DNA from: Trichinella spiralis
Taxonomy: Eukaryota; Nematoda; Enoplea; Trichinellida; Trichinellidae
NCBI GenBank assembly: GCA_000181795.3
Contig: CM012955.1
Coordinates: 3,390,017-3,454,016 of the forward strand
Reading direction: 5' to 3'
DNA: 64,000 nt
A program made the translations under genes and the position numbers. Below, piece after piece: positions 22,824 to 37,292 of this stretch. Each line of letters begins with the position of its first letter. Positions within the stretch are counted from its first letter, which is position 1. Below the pieces are notes generated by a model. That model was not told the origin of the DNA and did not search any database. It was given only the letters and a program-made list of their open reading frames with translations.

Positions 22824-24877
22824 TCAATCGGCAAAGAAACGATGACGCAGAGCGCGTCCGGCACAGATTCTCGTCTGATAATTGACGTCCAACATTTTTC
22901 GCAACAAATCAAAAAGCAGCGTTTTCAATCCAGCCGGATATGTTCGCTCGAGCTCTTCATTACGACAAAAGCAGGAATACTTCGTCTTGGGGAAGTGTCG
23001 CATCGCCGGGGCGCACTTTTCACAGGATACTGTCAACGGTTGCTCTCCGTCGTCGGAACCACCGCAGGAAAGCCAGCTCATCGTGTGGCAAACTTTCTTC
23101 AAATCCAACGAAGGATATACCGGCTGGGAAACCAACTTGTAGCCTGAAAATGATATTCATTGGAATGACAATTTTTAAATTCGCATCCCACCTAAATTTG
23201 CGAGAGCATCGTGCACGTTCCTGGTTCCAAATAGAGATATCATCAAGCCAACTGCGGAAAGATCATTTTCAGGAACCCAAAATGGATGCGTCCTGCTTAA
23301 CAAGGTGATAAAAACAATTCCAGCCGCCCAGATATCCACGGCAGGCGTGTAGACTGGTACGGAAATTAATATCTCGAGCGACTGATATCCACGCGTTCCC
23401 ATATTACCCGCAATTGCAGTACGTCTTAAAAGCAATTTAAACAAAAAAGTCACTCGCAAATAAATGATCAAATCAAATCAAATTTTCAACAACTACTTCT
23501 TCAAACAATGGTTACAAACTGTTTGAACGCTACACTTGCACTGGCGATCACTAATACTCCATTGCATCATGCTAGGCTAAAGCGATATTTAAAAAAATAC
23601 GATCGCGTTATTATGATCAAATGAGCAAATGAAAATAAAATTGCACCATTGCAAATTTCGGCAACTGATTCCGCTTGTAATGTTCAGCAAAGCCAAAATC
23701 TATCAGCGCATATCTGATTTGGAAAAAAGAAAACAATTATAAAACTCTGTGTGTTTGAAAAAGCAACACTGAATTGGTGATGCATACTTTCGAATATTTC
23801 GATTGTACAAAAAGTTTGCTGGTTTCACATCTCTGTGCATGATACCATTCGCATGCAAATATCTCAAAGCGACTAACAAATTGTACATGTACATTTTAAT
23901 CTCTTCAAAATTCATGCTATACATTATTTCCTGAAATAAAATTATTTTTTAAATTTAAATCATGCAATTAATTTAAAAAAAACAAACAAACAATTATCAA
24001 TTACCGACAACGAATCGTAAGGGAAATAGTCCATCAGAAGCAATATTCGGCAACGAATTCTCGAAACAGCCAACAATCGAATAGTATTGCACTTTCCACT
24101 GAAACATTTGTAAAATATGTTAATATTTTCAATTTTTCACACTTTTCAAATTCACCTCAATAATTTGAGCATTTTTATTTCATTAACAAAAACATCTTGC
24201 TTGGTCAGTCGAGAGCAAGCTTTCAGCGCAAAAAATCGCTTCGATGGTAAATGCTGCATGAGGTAAACTTTTCCAAAGCCACCTTAAAATACCCTTTTTA
24301 TGTATTTTAATGAAATACAACTGAAAACGTTCAATTCTCGTATTTAATTTAAAAGAAAAGCTCTTTTATTTATTGTACAAGTCTCGTGATAATCAACGAA
24401 TTTTTTTAATTAATAAATTTCATGCAAAAGTAGTCTTAAGAAAAGTTTTTGTAAGTTTTGGAGCAAGCTGATTATCACCAACAATAACTTCATTTATTTA
24501 ATAGGCTGAATTGAAAAATCAACATTGAAGAATATGGAATGAATTACAATTTTTTCACTTTATCGCATTCACATCTTGTGACAAAACGGACAGAATTTAG
24601 TCGTTTTTTTTTAATTTATGACTATATTGTCATTAACAGTTGATATTATATAAGGATTTTCTTTCTTAATAGGCTCTAAAAATAAAATACAGGTTATCTT
24701 TTATAAAAAAAATATCATGAAAGAAATCTTTAAACAATATGAAAATTCAATTTAAAAAAGGAATATCACAAAATAATTAAAAAAACGATAAATAATTTTC
24801 TTACCAGAACCAAGGCATTTTATTATTCTCAATTTATTACTAACGCAGAACCGCTTCACATCTAGTGCTACATCCAT
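22824..24877 (-). CDS. CDC7: CDC7-like kinase (DDK catalytic subunit), 8 exons, 378 aa
   Basis: Exons run 24877-24805, 24282-24156, 24098-24005, 23930-23788, 23713-23647, 23576-23497, 23424-23192 and 23143-22824. CDC7 with DBF4 phosphorylates the MCM helicase to fire replication origins. The Gly loop is GSGGFGKVY (split by intron 1), the ATP lysine is Lys45 (FFALKAC), the catalytic loop is HRDVKPANFLYNR (Asp132), and the magnesium loop is DFGFAEH (Asp151). HRDVKPxNFLYNR is highly characteristic of CDC7. The kinase insert before the activation segment is short but keeps a Cys cluster (C181-x-C183...C189-x2-C192), as in human CDC7, where such cysteines bind zinc. The usual APE motif reads SLE. 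Length is well below human (574 aa), mainly through shorter inserts and a missing N-terminal extension; an upstream exon cannot be excluded. Confidence 0.93.
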
Positions 24878-26716
24878 GAATTTGAACACGGAAGGACCAT
24901 AATTTGAACAAAAAATTAGATTAGTGCATCTTTAATTACAGAACTTTAATATAAGTTTAAGATAATCAAGATCAATGAAATAATACTGTCTAAATTCAGG
25001 AAAAGGATTTACATCATTTATTGGCTAGTTATATCGATGATTTTATTATAATTTTTAAAATTAATTTTGCATAAATGGTATTTTAATTTTTTATACACTT
25101 GAGTTTATTCTTCAAATGTAAGTGCTGAAACAAATTAGTCACTCTAAAGTTAATTGCTTTAATAATTACTAAAAATAAATTAATCATTGCATTATTCTTA
25201 ATTTGTTCAAAAATTCATTGATAATTTATCGAAATTATTTAAAATTCATTATCTATTTTTTTTATCTTTCAAACTTTCGGCAAAATTGTCTGTTGTTATT
25301 AAATAAACTTTATTATTGAAGTGGATGAATGTACATGGAGAATGAAAAACAAATAATAAAATATTTAAAAATATTTTACATAACAGTGTGAAATACTAAT
25401 TATTACTTGCTTAATTGCTTCAACGGCAAAATTTGAAATCACAATGTAAATGAGCAACAATTTCTTCACCGGTTTTTTTGGTCAGAATCTTTCAAAGAAT
25501 ATTATTGTCCAGACAAGTTTAAAATAATTGATTTATACTTTGTAAATTTTGCGCAATTTGCAATTTTATTCTTATAATGCAAGAAAATGATCCGTGCTAA
25601 TTTGTGATAGTTTTTGAAAGTACCTTTTTAATAGTAATTCGTGTGATTGTAAAATAGCTTAATATGCAGATTTAATAAGCTAATGATTATTTTTAATTAT
25701 GCCTCTAATTAGTGTGGACTGTACTTTTGCTTTGATTAGTGCGCTCTTAAAAATTGATTGAAACAAGCCAGCATTTGCTAACAAATATTAATTGCAATAA
25801 AATAAGGTGTTCATTAGTAACAATTAAATAAAGTAATGTACAAAAACTGAACGCTTTCGAGGTTATAATTTAAAATGTACGTCATTATTATTTTTTATAG
25901 TGTAAAGCTTAATCGGCTTAAAGATTTTCTATTAAAACTGTTTTATAGACAGGCAAGCCGAATGCATTATTCTTGTCACTCGTTGATCTAGAGGTAAATT
26001 TGTTTTCTGATTTTAAAAATATAATCATTGGTATAATTTAAAAAAAGATTTCACAATAAGTTATTAAATTTAAATCTTCATTATATGAAGTAATTTAAAT
26101 TTTTGTTTCAGTTGGTGAAAAATTAAATCAAAGTGCATTGATCATTGCAGTTTTTATTATTTTAAGCATTAAAAATACAAGCTGAAAAGAAGGTTGGTGT
26201 AATATGCATATATGTTGGAATTATTGTCAAATTGAACACTTATGTGTTCAAGTTTTTTGTTTTGTTTTTCTTTTGAATATTAGCCATGACAAAAAAGTTA
26301 CAAACTAATTATGAATCAGTTTGCGGTTTTCAATCAGGTGTAAGTTGAATAAATTTGAGCAGAAATAATTTTCGGATCTGCATTAACGTTATGACGTTTC
26401 AGATGAATCAATTGAAATAGGATTAAAGAGCATGTTGCCCCAATAAAAGTGCTTTTGATCAATGATAAATTCAGGTTATAGCGTTTGCCAAATAAGCACA
26501 TTTTTGAATTTCACCTCACTGGAGCGCATTGATAAACAAATGGACTTGCCCATTCGCATATTGTGACCTGAAGTTACTAGATGATCATCAAAGTGAGACC
26601 AGTTGTTAATAATAATTCGTTTTCAGTTTAACCATTGAAATGCAAAACTTAGGCATAAACAAAAATTATGATTTTTAATCTTCATTTTGTATATTTGTCT
26701 ACTGTAAAATGTTTCA

Positions 26717-26758
26717 CTCACACACTCACACATACACACACATATATATATATATATG
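26717..26758. repeat. CA/TA microsatellite
   Basis: A run of CA units passes into about nine TA units. Simple repeat with no gene nearby. Confidence 0.8.
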
Positions 26759-29700
26759 AATAGATGTGTATACGTTTTTTTAATTGATTCAACACCTGTC
26801 AAGGTATGCTGAATCAGCGTGAAATGTAAATAATGATAATAATTTTGCGTTTAATGTTTGATTGGCAAAGTAGAATATTGATTTAGCATTAATTTGAAAA
26901 AAATTACTAAAAGCATATAGCGTATAAATATTACACACTAATACAATTGAATACCAAACATATTTCCCTTTTTATTTTTATTGCAAAACAGCAAAATATA
27001 CAAAATCACTAAATTCTTCTACTGATTAAATAAGGTAAGTTGAAAAAAAATAAAAGTTAACTACATCCTGGTTATTCAAATTTGTTTTAAAAAATTTAAA
27101 TATTTTACAACAATTCATCAATTGCTACTACAGATGCCATTTTTACAACTGTTGAATTGAATCAACGGTTGCAATTAATATTATTAATAATTGAATTTAT
27201 CATTATTTAATAAAATTGAAATCAATAAATGCAAATGTGCAAATTGAAATGTCGAGTCATTTGAAGTTGAGAAAATTATGCATAAAATACTCTCTTTCAG
27301 ATCGCTCAATTATAACAGACTGTGACTGAATTTTGCGCAATTTTGAATATGGTAAGTTGTTAATTTTGTTATAATTCATGAATTTTTTGTTTGCATTTTT
27401 AATACAATTAATATAATATTATTGTAAACAAGAATGGGAGAAATTGGAATATTAAATTTGCATACAGACCACTAGTCATCAATTTCAGTTGTCAATAGCA
27501 AAAGTTGCATTTTGTAGTTGATTCACTGTTTGTCTATTAACATGCAGGTTGTCATTAAATTTACTTCAAACTTCCATAAATACGTTCAACGCAATTGTAA
27601 GGTTTTCATTCATTGCAATTATTACTTAATAAATGGAAGAAATCAATAATTTGACAGATAAGTATAATTTATTTTCATTATTACACGCAGCTTAATTTAT
27701 TAATTGAACTTATAAATGCAAAGCATCCAAGAATAAAAATATTCTCAATATTATTATTATTAATAAATACTTTTTTCTTTGTAATTTACATGTATTAAAT
27801 AATTTTTTATTTCTTCGTCATCTATTTTCTCCAGATGATGATCACAATGATGTATGCAAATTTTTGTGAGGAATTTCACTCCACTTCACCTTGATGAATA
27901 ATAAAAGTAATATATATTATTTATTGCTTGCTTAATGAAAGCGAACAACAATAAATTGTAGGATCTATATTTGAAATTGGTTAAATGTCATAATCAAGTA
28001 TGCATGCAATTGAATCAGCCACTCAATTATGCAAACTCGTTCAATTACGGTCAAGTGACGAAATGGTTTTTCCTCTTTTGTACACCAACAGTGCAACATT
28101 TTCCCCCCAAAAAATTCAAATATGTATTAAAATTATATTTGCATTTCATTTTTTTAATTTTAATTTTAATTTTTTCCATTTCTGTATACTTTTTTCTAAT
28201 CGTTAATCGAATACTGTTGACGTGGAAGCAAACATACCTCTGCAACGTGTTGTTTAAAAGAAGAAAATATTTATCAACTAAATTGTATAATAATAAAACA
28301 ATAATGACGCATCCGTCGGTTTTTATTTATTTATTCCCAATGATCTGTTTCAAATGTGCACTTTGGAATGATTCACCTTTTTTTAATTTGATTTTTTACT
28401 GATTACGCAAAATGAAAAAAAAAGTAAACATAATTATAAATTGAGACTATTTTAAATAATTAATTATTTGTTGAATGATTTCGATTTTTTTTAAATTCTA
28501 CACAGCGTTGATTGGGAAAGTGGTAAATTTATCTGTGCGCATTAATGAAAATTTATTTCATTAACTATAAATTGAGTTATAATAATAATAATACAATTTT
28601 GATCGAATTCAATATATTATAATGGAATACAATGATCGCCAGATTGGATTGTCTTGATTCTATTGACAACAAGGGGGGGGGGAGAAGATTGAGGGGTTGT
28701 TTTCTTAAATTAAAAAATTGCCAGTTATAAATTTTTGCCAATTTAATAACTGACTGACTACTGGATAAGGTTGAATAATTAATGGAATTATGATGGAAAT
28801 TTTTACAAAAATTGACCGGTCGTGGGGTTCGACTATCCGTCCGTTGTTCGATTAGAGTCGTTGGTGGATGAATAAATTTTGTCCATGGCGGTTGGTGTGC
28901 ATTTGTGTAAAGTGACCAGGCGTGAAATTTGTCCCAATCCGGAGAATCATTTGAATTTTTTATTTTCATAATTTCGTGCAATTTTAAACTAGGCTAATTA
29001 ACATCTCCGCCTTGAGATCTTGTTCGAGGTCAATTTGGCAGTTGCATATTGCAACCGGCTGCTAAAAATAATATTCCATCTCTTTCTCTTTCTCCTTTAT
29101 GACAACAATGCTTCCAGTTTTATAAATCATTGACGAGAAACATTTGAAAAGTTTTTCATTAGAAAAGAAACAAATCTTCTCTATTCGTGCGGTTTTTTGT
29201 TTTGTCCGTTGTAATAATTGATCATCGATGCCTGCAATGGAAACATTTATGCCCACTGTATTGTGTCATTTATTCTTCAGCATACGGTATGTTTGTTGCA
29301 TTTGTAATTCTTTTGTTTCGAATAGACTTAGAAGTTCATTATTTTATTATTAAATTATAATTTTCTTTCTTTCCTTTTTGATTTTATTTCCACTCTACAA
29401 TACAAATTTGCATATTTACTTTGAACAACTGAACAGTGTAGCAATTCATTTTGTGAAAAGAAAAATTGCCCCATTATTTTTCTGTTGTGTTTGTTTTCGT
29501 TCCTTTCTTTTTTACATTTATTGTTCATTAATTAAATGGTCAATTTTTTGAATTAAATTTGAAATAAAAATATGAAATTTGTCATTTACAATGGAAAATT
29601 AAATTTATTTAGATTTTGAAAAAAAAAGATTTTTTTTTCTTTCATTGAACGAAAAATGATTAATAATTTTAATAAGAACAGAAATGATGAAATATTAATG

Positions 29701-29865
29701 ATAGGACACGTTTTAACACAATTAAGTGAAATTGTTTGTGAGTAATTTGTCATTAGAATTGGATGAATTATTAAAAAAGAATTTCGAATCCATAGCAACC
29801 GACACACTCAACTGTTGTACTTTGAAAGAACTTGATTATTAAATTTTTGTTTTTGTCTGTCTGTA

Positions 29866-29892
29866 TTTGTTTGTTTGTTTGTTTGTTTGTTG
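29866..29892. repeat. TTTG microsatellite
   Basis: About six TTTG units in the gene desert. Confidence 0.8.
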
Positions 29893-30417
29893 TTAGGTGT
29901 ACTTTTTTCATTCACTCGAACTCGTTTAAACTTTTGCATCTATTGTTCCACGAAAGCTTTGAGCTCGAATTGTTAAGATGAAAACGAAATTAGCAGTTTT
30001 TCTTTTAAATTTATAATCGACCTGATCACAAAAGCAACACTTCTGAATTATAATTGATGACAAAATTTGAATTGCTAATTCGATTGGGGAGATGATAATT
30101 TTTTTGAGATACTTTATTCTTTTTTTTAAAAAAGAAATTAGTAGTACTACTATTCTTCTTTGTCCGAGTGGATGAATGAAAATAACTGAGTTGAGGTGAA
30201 CGAATAGTCAAAGCAACGTAGTAAAGTATTATTCTTTCACAAGATTATTATCTTTTCAATTTTTGTTCAATATAGAAAAATGAAAAGAAAAAAAAATTAA
30301 TAATAATAATTTATTCTGTGAGTTTGATCTTTTTGTTCGACTAATTCACGCGCCGCGTGCTATGAAATTCGTTCCAAATTGTATCATTTGCTGCAATTGT
30401 TTTTCCACTCTGGCCGG

Positions 30418-30454
<37 letters not shown>
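30418..30454. repeat. ATA microsatellite
   Basis: About twelve ATA units, uninterrupted. Confidence 0.85.
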
Positions 30455-30458
<4 letters not shown>

Positions 30459-33400
30459 TGAACTCTGTTCACTGTTTTCGTAGGATGATCATTTTGAAAA
30501 ATTTCGAAATTGAACGACAACGCATTGGGCAATTCGATTTTCAGTGATGATTTGAAGCGTTCATTTGATTTACGCGGATCGATTTCACAATTTCGCTAGA
30601 TTCGTTGGTTGGAGTGTTGAAAACTAAAATAAAATAAAATAATAAGAACAAAATAATAATAAAATATACTTTTTCCATTTGATTCGTTTGTTTTATTAGG
30701 AAAACTTGTTCAAAAAGAAAAAAAAACCAATCCTAATTCTTAATTGTCATTAATGCAAATTAATTCATTAACAACAATCGGCGCGATTATTCGTGCAAAT
30801 TAGATTTCATTGATAAATTAATTATAAATATTTTATTTGTTGTATTTTTTTGTAACAAAGGATGTGCAGTTGTCATAAATAAGTAAATAAATGAATAAAT
30901 ACATATATATGTAATATTTTTTTGTAAATTATCTGACTGTATTGTCCGGAAAAGTAATCGTATAATAAATAAGATGGGATCGGCAGGCGCATTTCGACGT
31001 ATCAATTGCTTGAAAAGAGCAGAACTGTTTGCTGTTTATCAATTACGATCGTGTGCATTAGAAATTATCGGCTAATTTTCACTTCATTATCTGCGAATGA
31101 AGTCGGAAAAGCAGTGATTATTCGGTCTATTGAACATCTGCTTAATATACTCTATGCGACCAGTGGGTTGTTGTCCATTGTGACGATCCTCTATCCCAGA
31201 GCTCGCTTCATGCTTGTTCTCTGCTCTTTTGGTTTTGCCAGTCCAATTGTAGCTTGGGGTTTCGAATTTTATTCGGCTCAATATCTGTCTTCCATTTCGA
31301 CGCGCTCCATTGCCAAGACAAAATGACAATTGTGTGTGCAAGTTCTTGAACAACGCGATCCGATCCGAATCGTCTCGGATCAACCCAACCAAGCTCTAGT
31401 CTCGGTCAGGTTAGCTTTTCAAAAGCACGCTTTTTCCTATTCCCCCGCGACTGCCATCAGAGCCAATTAATGATCTGTAAAATGCGACCCAATTGTCACT
31501 AATGTAAATTAAAAATCCCATTATAATCATTCAACTATTTTCATTGACATTCAATTCACGAGCTCAACTCGACTTGTGCGCCCATTAGCAAATAATTCCA
31601 ACTGTTGTTCTCAATTATTCATTGCAATAATTTCTCATCGTTGAAAAAGAAACCAACAATTTTCATGAATATTTACATGAATCGAAGCAAACAACAAAAT
31701 CAAACACGTCGAACAATTGCAATTAATTAATAAAATTTCGCGTTTTTTATTTTGCCATCACCAATTGCCATTGGAAATGATAAAATTACTAATTGAAAAA
31801 GAAGAAGAAGAAGAAAAAAAAAACCGGTCATTCACGATGATTATAAATTTACATATTAATGAATTTTCAATCGCAGTTTCGTTTGTAAAACGGATTGTAA
31901 CAAATCGCTGGTCGTTGTAAATTGAAGTTTCGCAAATTTTGCATAAAATACAAATGTCAACAATGATAAATCCAGAAAATGAGTCAAGTGATCACAAATC
32001 TCGCCGCAAAGCATCAAACACCAGGTAGTAGATTTGGTTTTTCCCTTTTTTTTCATTTCCTCAAAACACTTGGCGTTGGTGTTTTTTTTCTCAAAAATGT
32101 AAGTTGTTGTTTTTGTTTTGATGTAAACTTATCGAGACAAAAAATTTACCGTAAATAGAAAATTAAGATTGTATATTTTGAAGTTTTTTCTTTTCTTTTT
32201 TTGACGACGTTTGAAATGATGAAAATTCACCGTTGTCAAAGTTTGCGTTGTAGAATTTCGCGTCGTCAACGTTTTTCCGTTGTCGTTCGAACTTTATGCA
32301 AATTTTTTGAATTCCCTTTTTTATTTTTATTTTTTGAATTCAATCCTCTTTTTTCCGACCAAAAACAACAACAACATCGGGTTACTGTAGTTTGGCCGAT
32401 TAATTAATTTTCATGTCATCGTTGCATTTCGTTCCACTGGAAAGGGAAAAGTGGTTTTTCGTTTGCGCGGTCGTGCCGGCGACGTTATGCAAATTTTTTC
32501 CATACCCAACGAGACTCGGTCGATTATTGTTTCTTTGACTTTGGCCAACTTTTTTGTTCGCTCGTTGGTCAAAATTGGAAGAAAAAAAAATTAATCATCG
32601 AGCAGCCATTCGAAGTGAAGTGAATTTGCCCAATCAATCGCACGCTGTGTTTAATTTCATTTTCGCAGCGCTGAAAATTGTCACTTTTCAAGTTTCACAA
32701 CAGCAATTTTATTAACATCTTTTATCATTTAATTAGAAATATAAAGCTATGATTGAATGTGTTGATTATAATGAAATTTGGTTTAATTAAAAGCGGAATA
32801 AATCAAAATTGAGAAAGAGAGAGAGAAAGATGGAAAAAATCAAGTTGCTCATAATAATAATAATAATAATAATAATGAATAAGTTTCTTTTGTGATATAT
32901 AGTTGGTCCGATGCAATGCGAACAAACCAGCAATAGTTGATTAGGGTTTTTTGCATTTTTCAACAACTTCTCCATCGTGTTTCTGTTTGTCTGTCTGCTT
33001 GTGTGTGTATGTGTGTGTGAAAAGGTTTTTCCATTAAAATTAAATTATCCACCGTTTGTGAAAATAGCAATAACGAGTTCGGTTGCTCAGGAGATGATCA
33101 ATTGTACCAGATCTGTCCAGATTAAGCATCACTTCTCTTCTGAACTATTGAAAACCCGGAAATGAGACGTCCTCTTGGCAAGCGGCGGACATCTTCACAA
33201 ATGATCTAAGCGAAATGAATCGACTCGAAAGCGAACGAATAGGCGGCTGAAAATGAGACGAAATTAAAACTTCAAGTCCGCGATCACAACCACGGCTTAC
33301 TGTAGCGGTGAGCTTGGTCGTGGTCGTGGTATGATTGAGCGAAACAAATTAATGAGCCAGGGCGAATGGGTTGAGCGTCGGCGGGTCGGTACAGTAATTA

Positions 33401-36400
33401 TTTAATTGAAATTATATTAACGAGCTCATCTGAAAAGCATGCGCTGTGGACAACTTGATCCGAACCGAACAATGTGTTGTTGAGCAAAAAAAAATATATA
33501 CGATAATAATAATTATTATTATCTTCCACAAAACAACGACAATTATACTCTTATCAATCAAGTAGTGCTTTACAAATTTCGCTTGATAAAATATCCCGAA
33601 TAAATTAATAATATTTGAAATTCATTTTTTTTACTTCAAATGCAACATATATTTTCGATTCTTTTGTTGCCGCTTGTTGTTATTTTTTTTCTCTCTTATT
33701 CTTCTCTCTCCACTCGACGCCGTTGCCATGGCAATTCAATTTGCACCACTTTGGACTGTTAAATATTCACAGGCGAATTGCATAATTCTTTTTTCTTTGT
33801 TTCTTTTTTTTCAAATGCAAAAATAATTTTAAAATGAAATCCTCCTACTTATTTATTTATTGTTTGATGTGATTTATGATAATTGATTTCAATATTGTAT
33901 TGAGTTGTAAAAATTATCGAATAATTGACCAAAATGAATGAGATAATTCGAGACAAAAATAATAATTTATTTGCTCTTGTATAACTTGATAAATAATTTC
34001 GAAAAAAAATAATAATAAGATAGACATCAATAGATAAGATGAATGAGAATCTTGTACAATTTTAATTGAATCAAATGAGCGTACTTGTGTGGTGAAATTG
34101 AATTTTTCAATTGTTATTCGAACAATATGCGACACACACACACTTACACGATGTGTTCGGATGGGCATCGTTGAACAGAGTCGAAACCAATGATTGGGGA
34201 AAATTGTTATTAAAAATCGCCACAACGGTGTAATTTTCATTATTCTAATTTCAATAGTGTTGAAATTGATAAAGCTCACTTTCAGTCGACAAATAACATC
34301 AGGTAAATGAATAAAATAATTCTGACCGCATCCGCTTGATCCGTTGGATATTTGAAAAATAGTTGACAATTTAATATCTTTTCTGCTGCTGGGCTTTCGA
34401 GTAGTGTAATTTCAATTTTACCAATCAACCAAGCATTCAGTCATAGCGTTTATTGAAATGTAACCTCAGGCAACGTGAACTATATATATACATATATTTA
34501 TTTATTTATATATATACTTTGATTATGATGATGATGATTATTATTATTACTATTATTACTATTATGGGCTCGTTTGCAAACCAACCACCATTTTCACAAT
34601 AAACAACATTCAAGCATTAAGTGTTCTCACTATTATACACTCATAAATTAGTTGTTTGAATCGATTACATTCAACTGGGATCAATAATGATTGATATTCA
34701 CCACATTTGAACTTTTCATCATACCTTTACAAATTGTCCCGTTGCGTCGGTGATCATTGAACTACAATTTGCAAAACTGCGCTGGGAATTGTTTCAGCAC
34801 GTGCAGAAGCATGATAATATTTATTTTTTTATTTATTAATAAAATAATATTTCCACCATTTTTATTTTCAAATTATCCCAAAAAGTACCGCTGCTTCTCT
34901 TCCACAACTACACCGGTTGATCAATTATTCATACTAATCGTTTTGATTGTGTGTGTGTGTGTGTTCTACTGAATTGCTCATCACAGAACCAAAAAAAGAA
35001 TAAACAAAACAAATTTACATAAAATAAATAAACAACATATTTTTCATATTGCATATGAAATTTTTTTAAAAATTTTTCTAAAATAATCGCAGAGGATGAA
35101 TGTTGATCCACCTCTGACACCGTGAACATCAAACATCAAACGATCAGATATATAGACTTTTAGCAGTTGCGGGACGGTTGATTGTTCTTTTTTGCAAAGT
35201 GCAATTTGGTCAAATTATCTCTGCTCGTTTCACTTCATACATCAAGCCAAGAGGGGAATTTATCAGCTGATTGAAAAGTTAATTGAAATTTGCCCATTCA
35301 TAATTCATTCTTCTCAATTGCATCATCAACTTTTCACTCCGACTGCCGTGTAATTTTATTTATTTTTATCTTGTTGTTTTTTGTGAAAATTTCATGCAAA
35401 TGTATTATTATATTTTTTTTCTTAGTTGTTCAGAATATTTATATTGTGAAAATTTTCAAATTACCATTGAAAGCTGTTGAAAAGCAGAAAATAATAATAA
35501 TAACCATTTCCGGATTGTTCAATTTTCCAACTATCTATACATGTATATGTATATGTATGTAATCGTTTGAATTTTAGCTATTAATTATGTTATATTAATA
35601 AGTTTGCGCTTGATCGAGTGGAAAAACTTTTGCTTTAGATTTCAATTTCACGCAACACCGACTTGTTAGCCATTTTTATGCCAACAACCAGCTAACCAAT
35701 CAGCGCATTCGGTTCCACCGGTGCAACTATTTCCACGATGAAATAAAAAATTTCTTCATTCATTTCTTTTTATGATAATTTTTTTTCTTCAATTGATATT
35801 TCCCCCCCCCCTTCAATTTCCAATTTTGCCAACAACAATTAATTTGAATGCAAAATTTCCAACTCGTCAAATATTCTATTGTTCTTATTCTAATTTTAAT
35901 TTTAATTGTAATTGTAATTGCTACCATTTGGTGAGACTGTGAGGAAAAATCTGATCTTAATTTTATTAATCAAATCATCAATAGCATTGCTCATGCATTG
36001 CGTGTAAATACGCTCGTAGTGGAAGGCATATTTCAACTTGGACAGCTTTCAAATGTTCCCTTGTTAATTATTTAAACGCCGCACGATGCTCATTTATTGC
36101 AAAATTTAATTGCATTTGTAATGAACCCAACAATCTAGCCGCTAGGTGGGCGCTGCCGTTTCATCATCATCAGCAGTTTGCCAGTTGTTGAACTGTTTTC
36201 GACCAATTTTCTAATTATACTTTTCATTTCAACTCGTCCTCTTCAATCTATTTTTCACTACTTAATTTCTGTCTAATAACAAAATTATGCCACTATATTC
36301 TTCTCCAAAAAAAGCGCACGCACGATAATTATACACAATTGGTCAGAAAAGCAACAAACACCTGCATATATATATATACATATATACATATATAAGCTTA

Positions 36401-36652
36401 GCTAATTATGAGCTATAATTTATTTCACAAGCTGTTTTTTTTTCTTGAAATATTACACTTTTCCAAATACAACACACGGCAATTAATTTACTTTCGACCG
36501 AAATTGCTATTGTTCAATTGCTTTCTCTTATTTCCTTGTTTTCATTTGCAAAGCAATGAAAGAAGCAAATTTTGCACAATGCAAACAACAAATGCCAATT
36601 ATTAATTAATAACACGAAATACTTTTGGTGCTATACAATACAAATGAAAATA

Positions 36653-37292
36653 CAGTCAGCCCTCAACCATCGCGGTATTTGCGAACAGCGAAAATACTTG
36701 CCACTTCTATTCATACAGCCCGTCTATGCTTTGTAAGCCTATGCAATCGTCTGAAAATTGCATGGGATAATATCACGGGCCGTCTACTGATTTGCACGTT
36801 AAATATTTATCCCGTATTTATTTTTTTTGTATTCATTTCGTTGACTGTTGATTGAGTCAAAATCATCGGTATGTTCTTGCATTCAAATTTTGCGTTATTT
36901 TCACGCAGTGTTCGACTGTCGTGCTAGCATGAAAACGGCCGCCATTCTGCACTTGAAAGTCCATGCATGTTTGGACCAGTTGACCATTCTGGATCAAGCG
37001 TCTGGAATCGCGGGGCCGGTGCTGTTGTGAGCCAACCTTCCGTTTGCAACGCCTTCTTTCTGTTCACCTTAATGTTTTTATCTTTTTCATCTTAGCATTG
37101 GAAACGGTTAGTTAGCCTCTCAGTTTGGTTGAGTTGAGTTATCAGTGCTGTTATGGTGTGGAATCAGACAAGCAAAAACAACCTTGCACTGAAGCTGCAA
37201 ATCCACAGCATACATGCACACTAGGGTCTAAAAGTAGGATTCATCTTTTTTCTTTGACAGTTTTGAAATCCGCGAATGTTGAGGGCCAACTG
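36653..37292. mobile_element. Tigger/pogo-type non-autonomous DNA transposon, 640 bp
   Basis: The left end begins CAGTCAGCCCTCAACC and the right end, read inward on the other strand, begins CAGTTGGCCCTCAACA. Both continue into TCGCGG, so 19 of the first 23 positions agree. The element is bordered on both sides by TA (36651-36652 and 37293-37294), the target duplication of the Tc1/mariner superfamily. The CAGT-GCCCTC-CGCGG ends resemble pogo/Tigger ends. Inner frames of 76 and 60 codons do not resemble a transposase, so this is a non-autonomous or internally deleted copy. The diverged ends suggest it is not recent. Confidence 0.78.

Noticed and set aside
27971-28402. 143-codon plus-strand open frame
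   Set aside because: The protein is low-complexity (Phe/Ile/Leu/Tyr from T-rich DNA), has no domain and no splice context; typical of AT-rich non-coding DNA.
28820-28845. tRNA-like GGTTCGA motif
   Set aside because: No matching T-stem, acceptor stem or other tRNA arms could be folded around it.
28577-28981. 134-codon minus-strand open frame
   Set aside because: Composition follows local base content, it crosses a homopolymer G-run, and no domain is recognisable.
31006-31392. open frames on both strands (106 and 101 codons)
   Set aside because: Neither shows a domain; simultaneous openness on both strands suggests base composition rather than coding. Kept only as a GC island.
33502-33523. 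22-base perfect palindrome of GAT/AAT units
   Set aside because: It is made of ATA/TTA microsatellite units back to back, so not surprising in this sequence.
33914-34369. 151-codon minus-strand open frame
   Set aside because: No domain, biased composition, inside the gene desert; likely chance.
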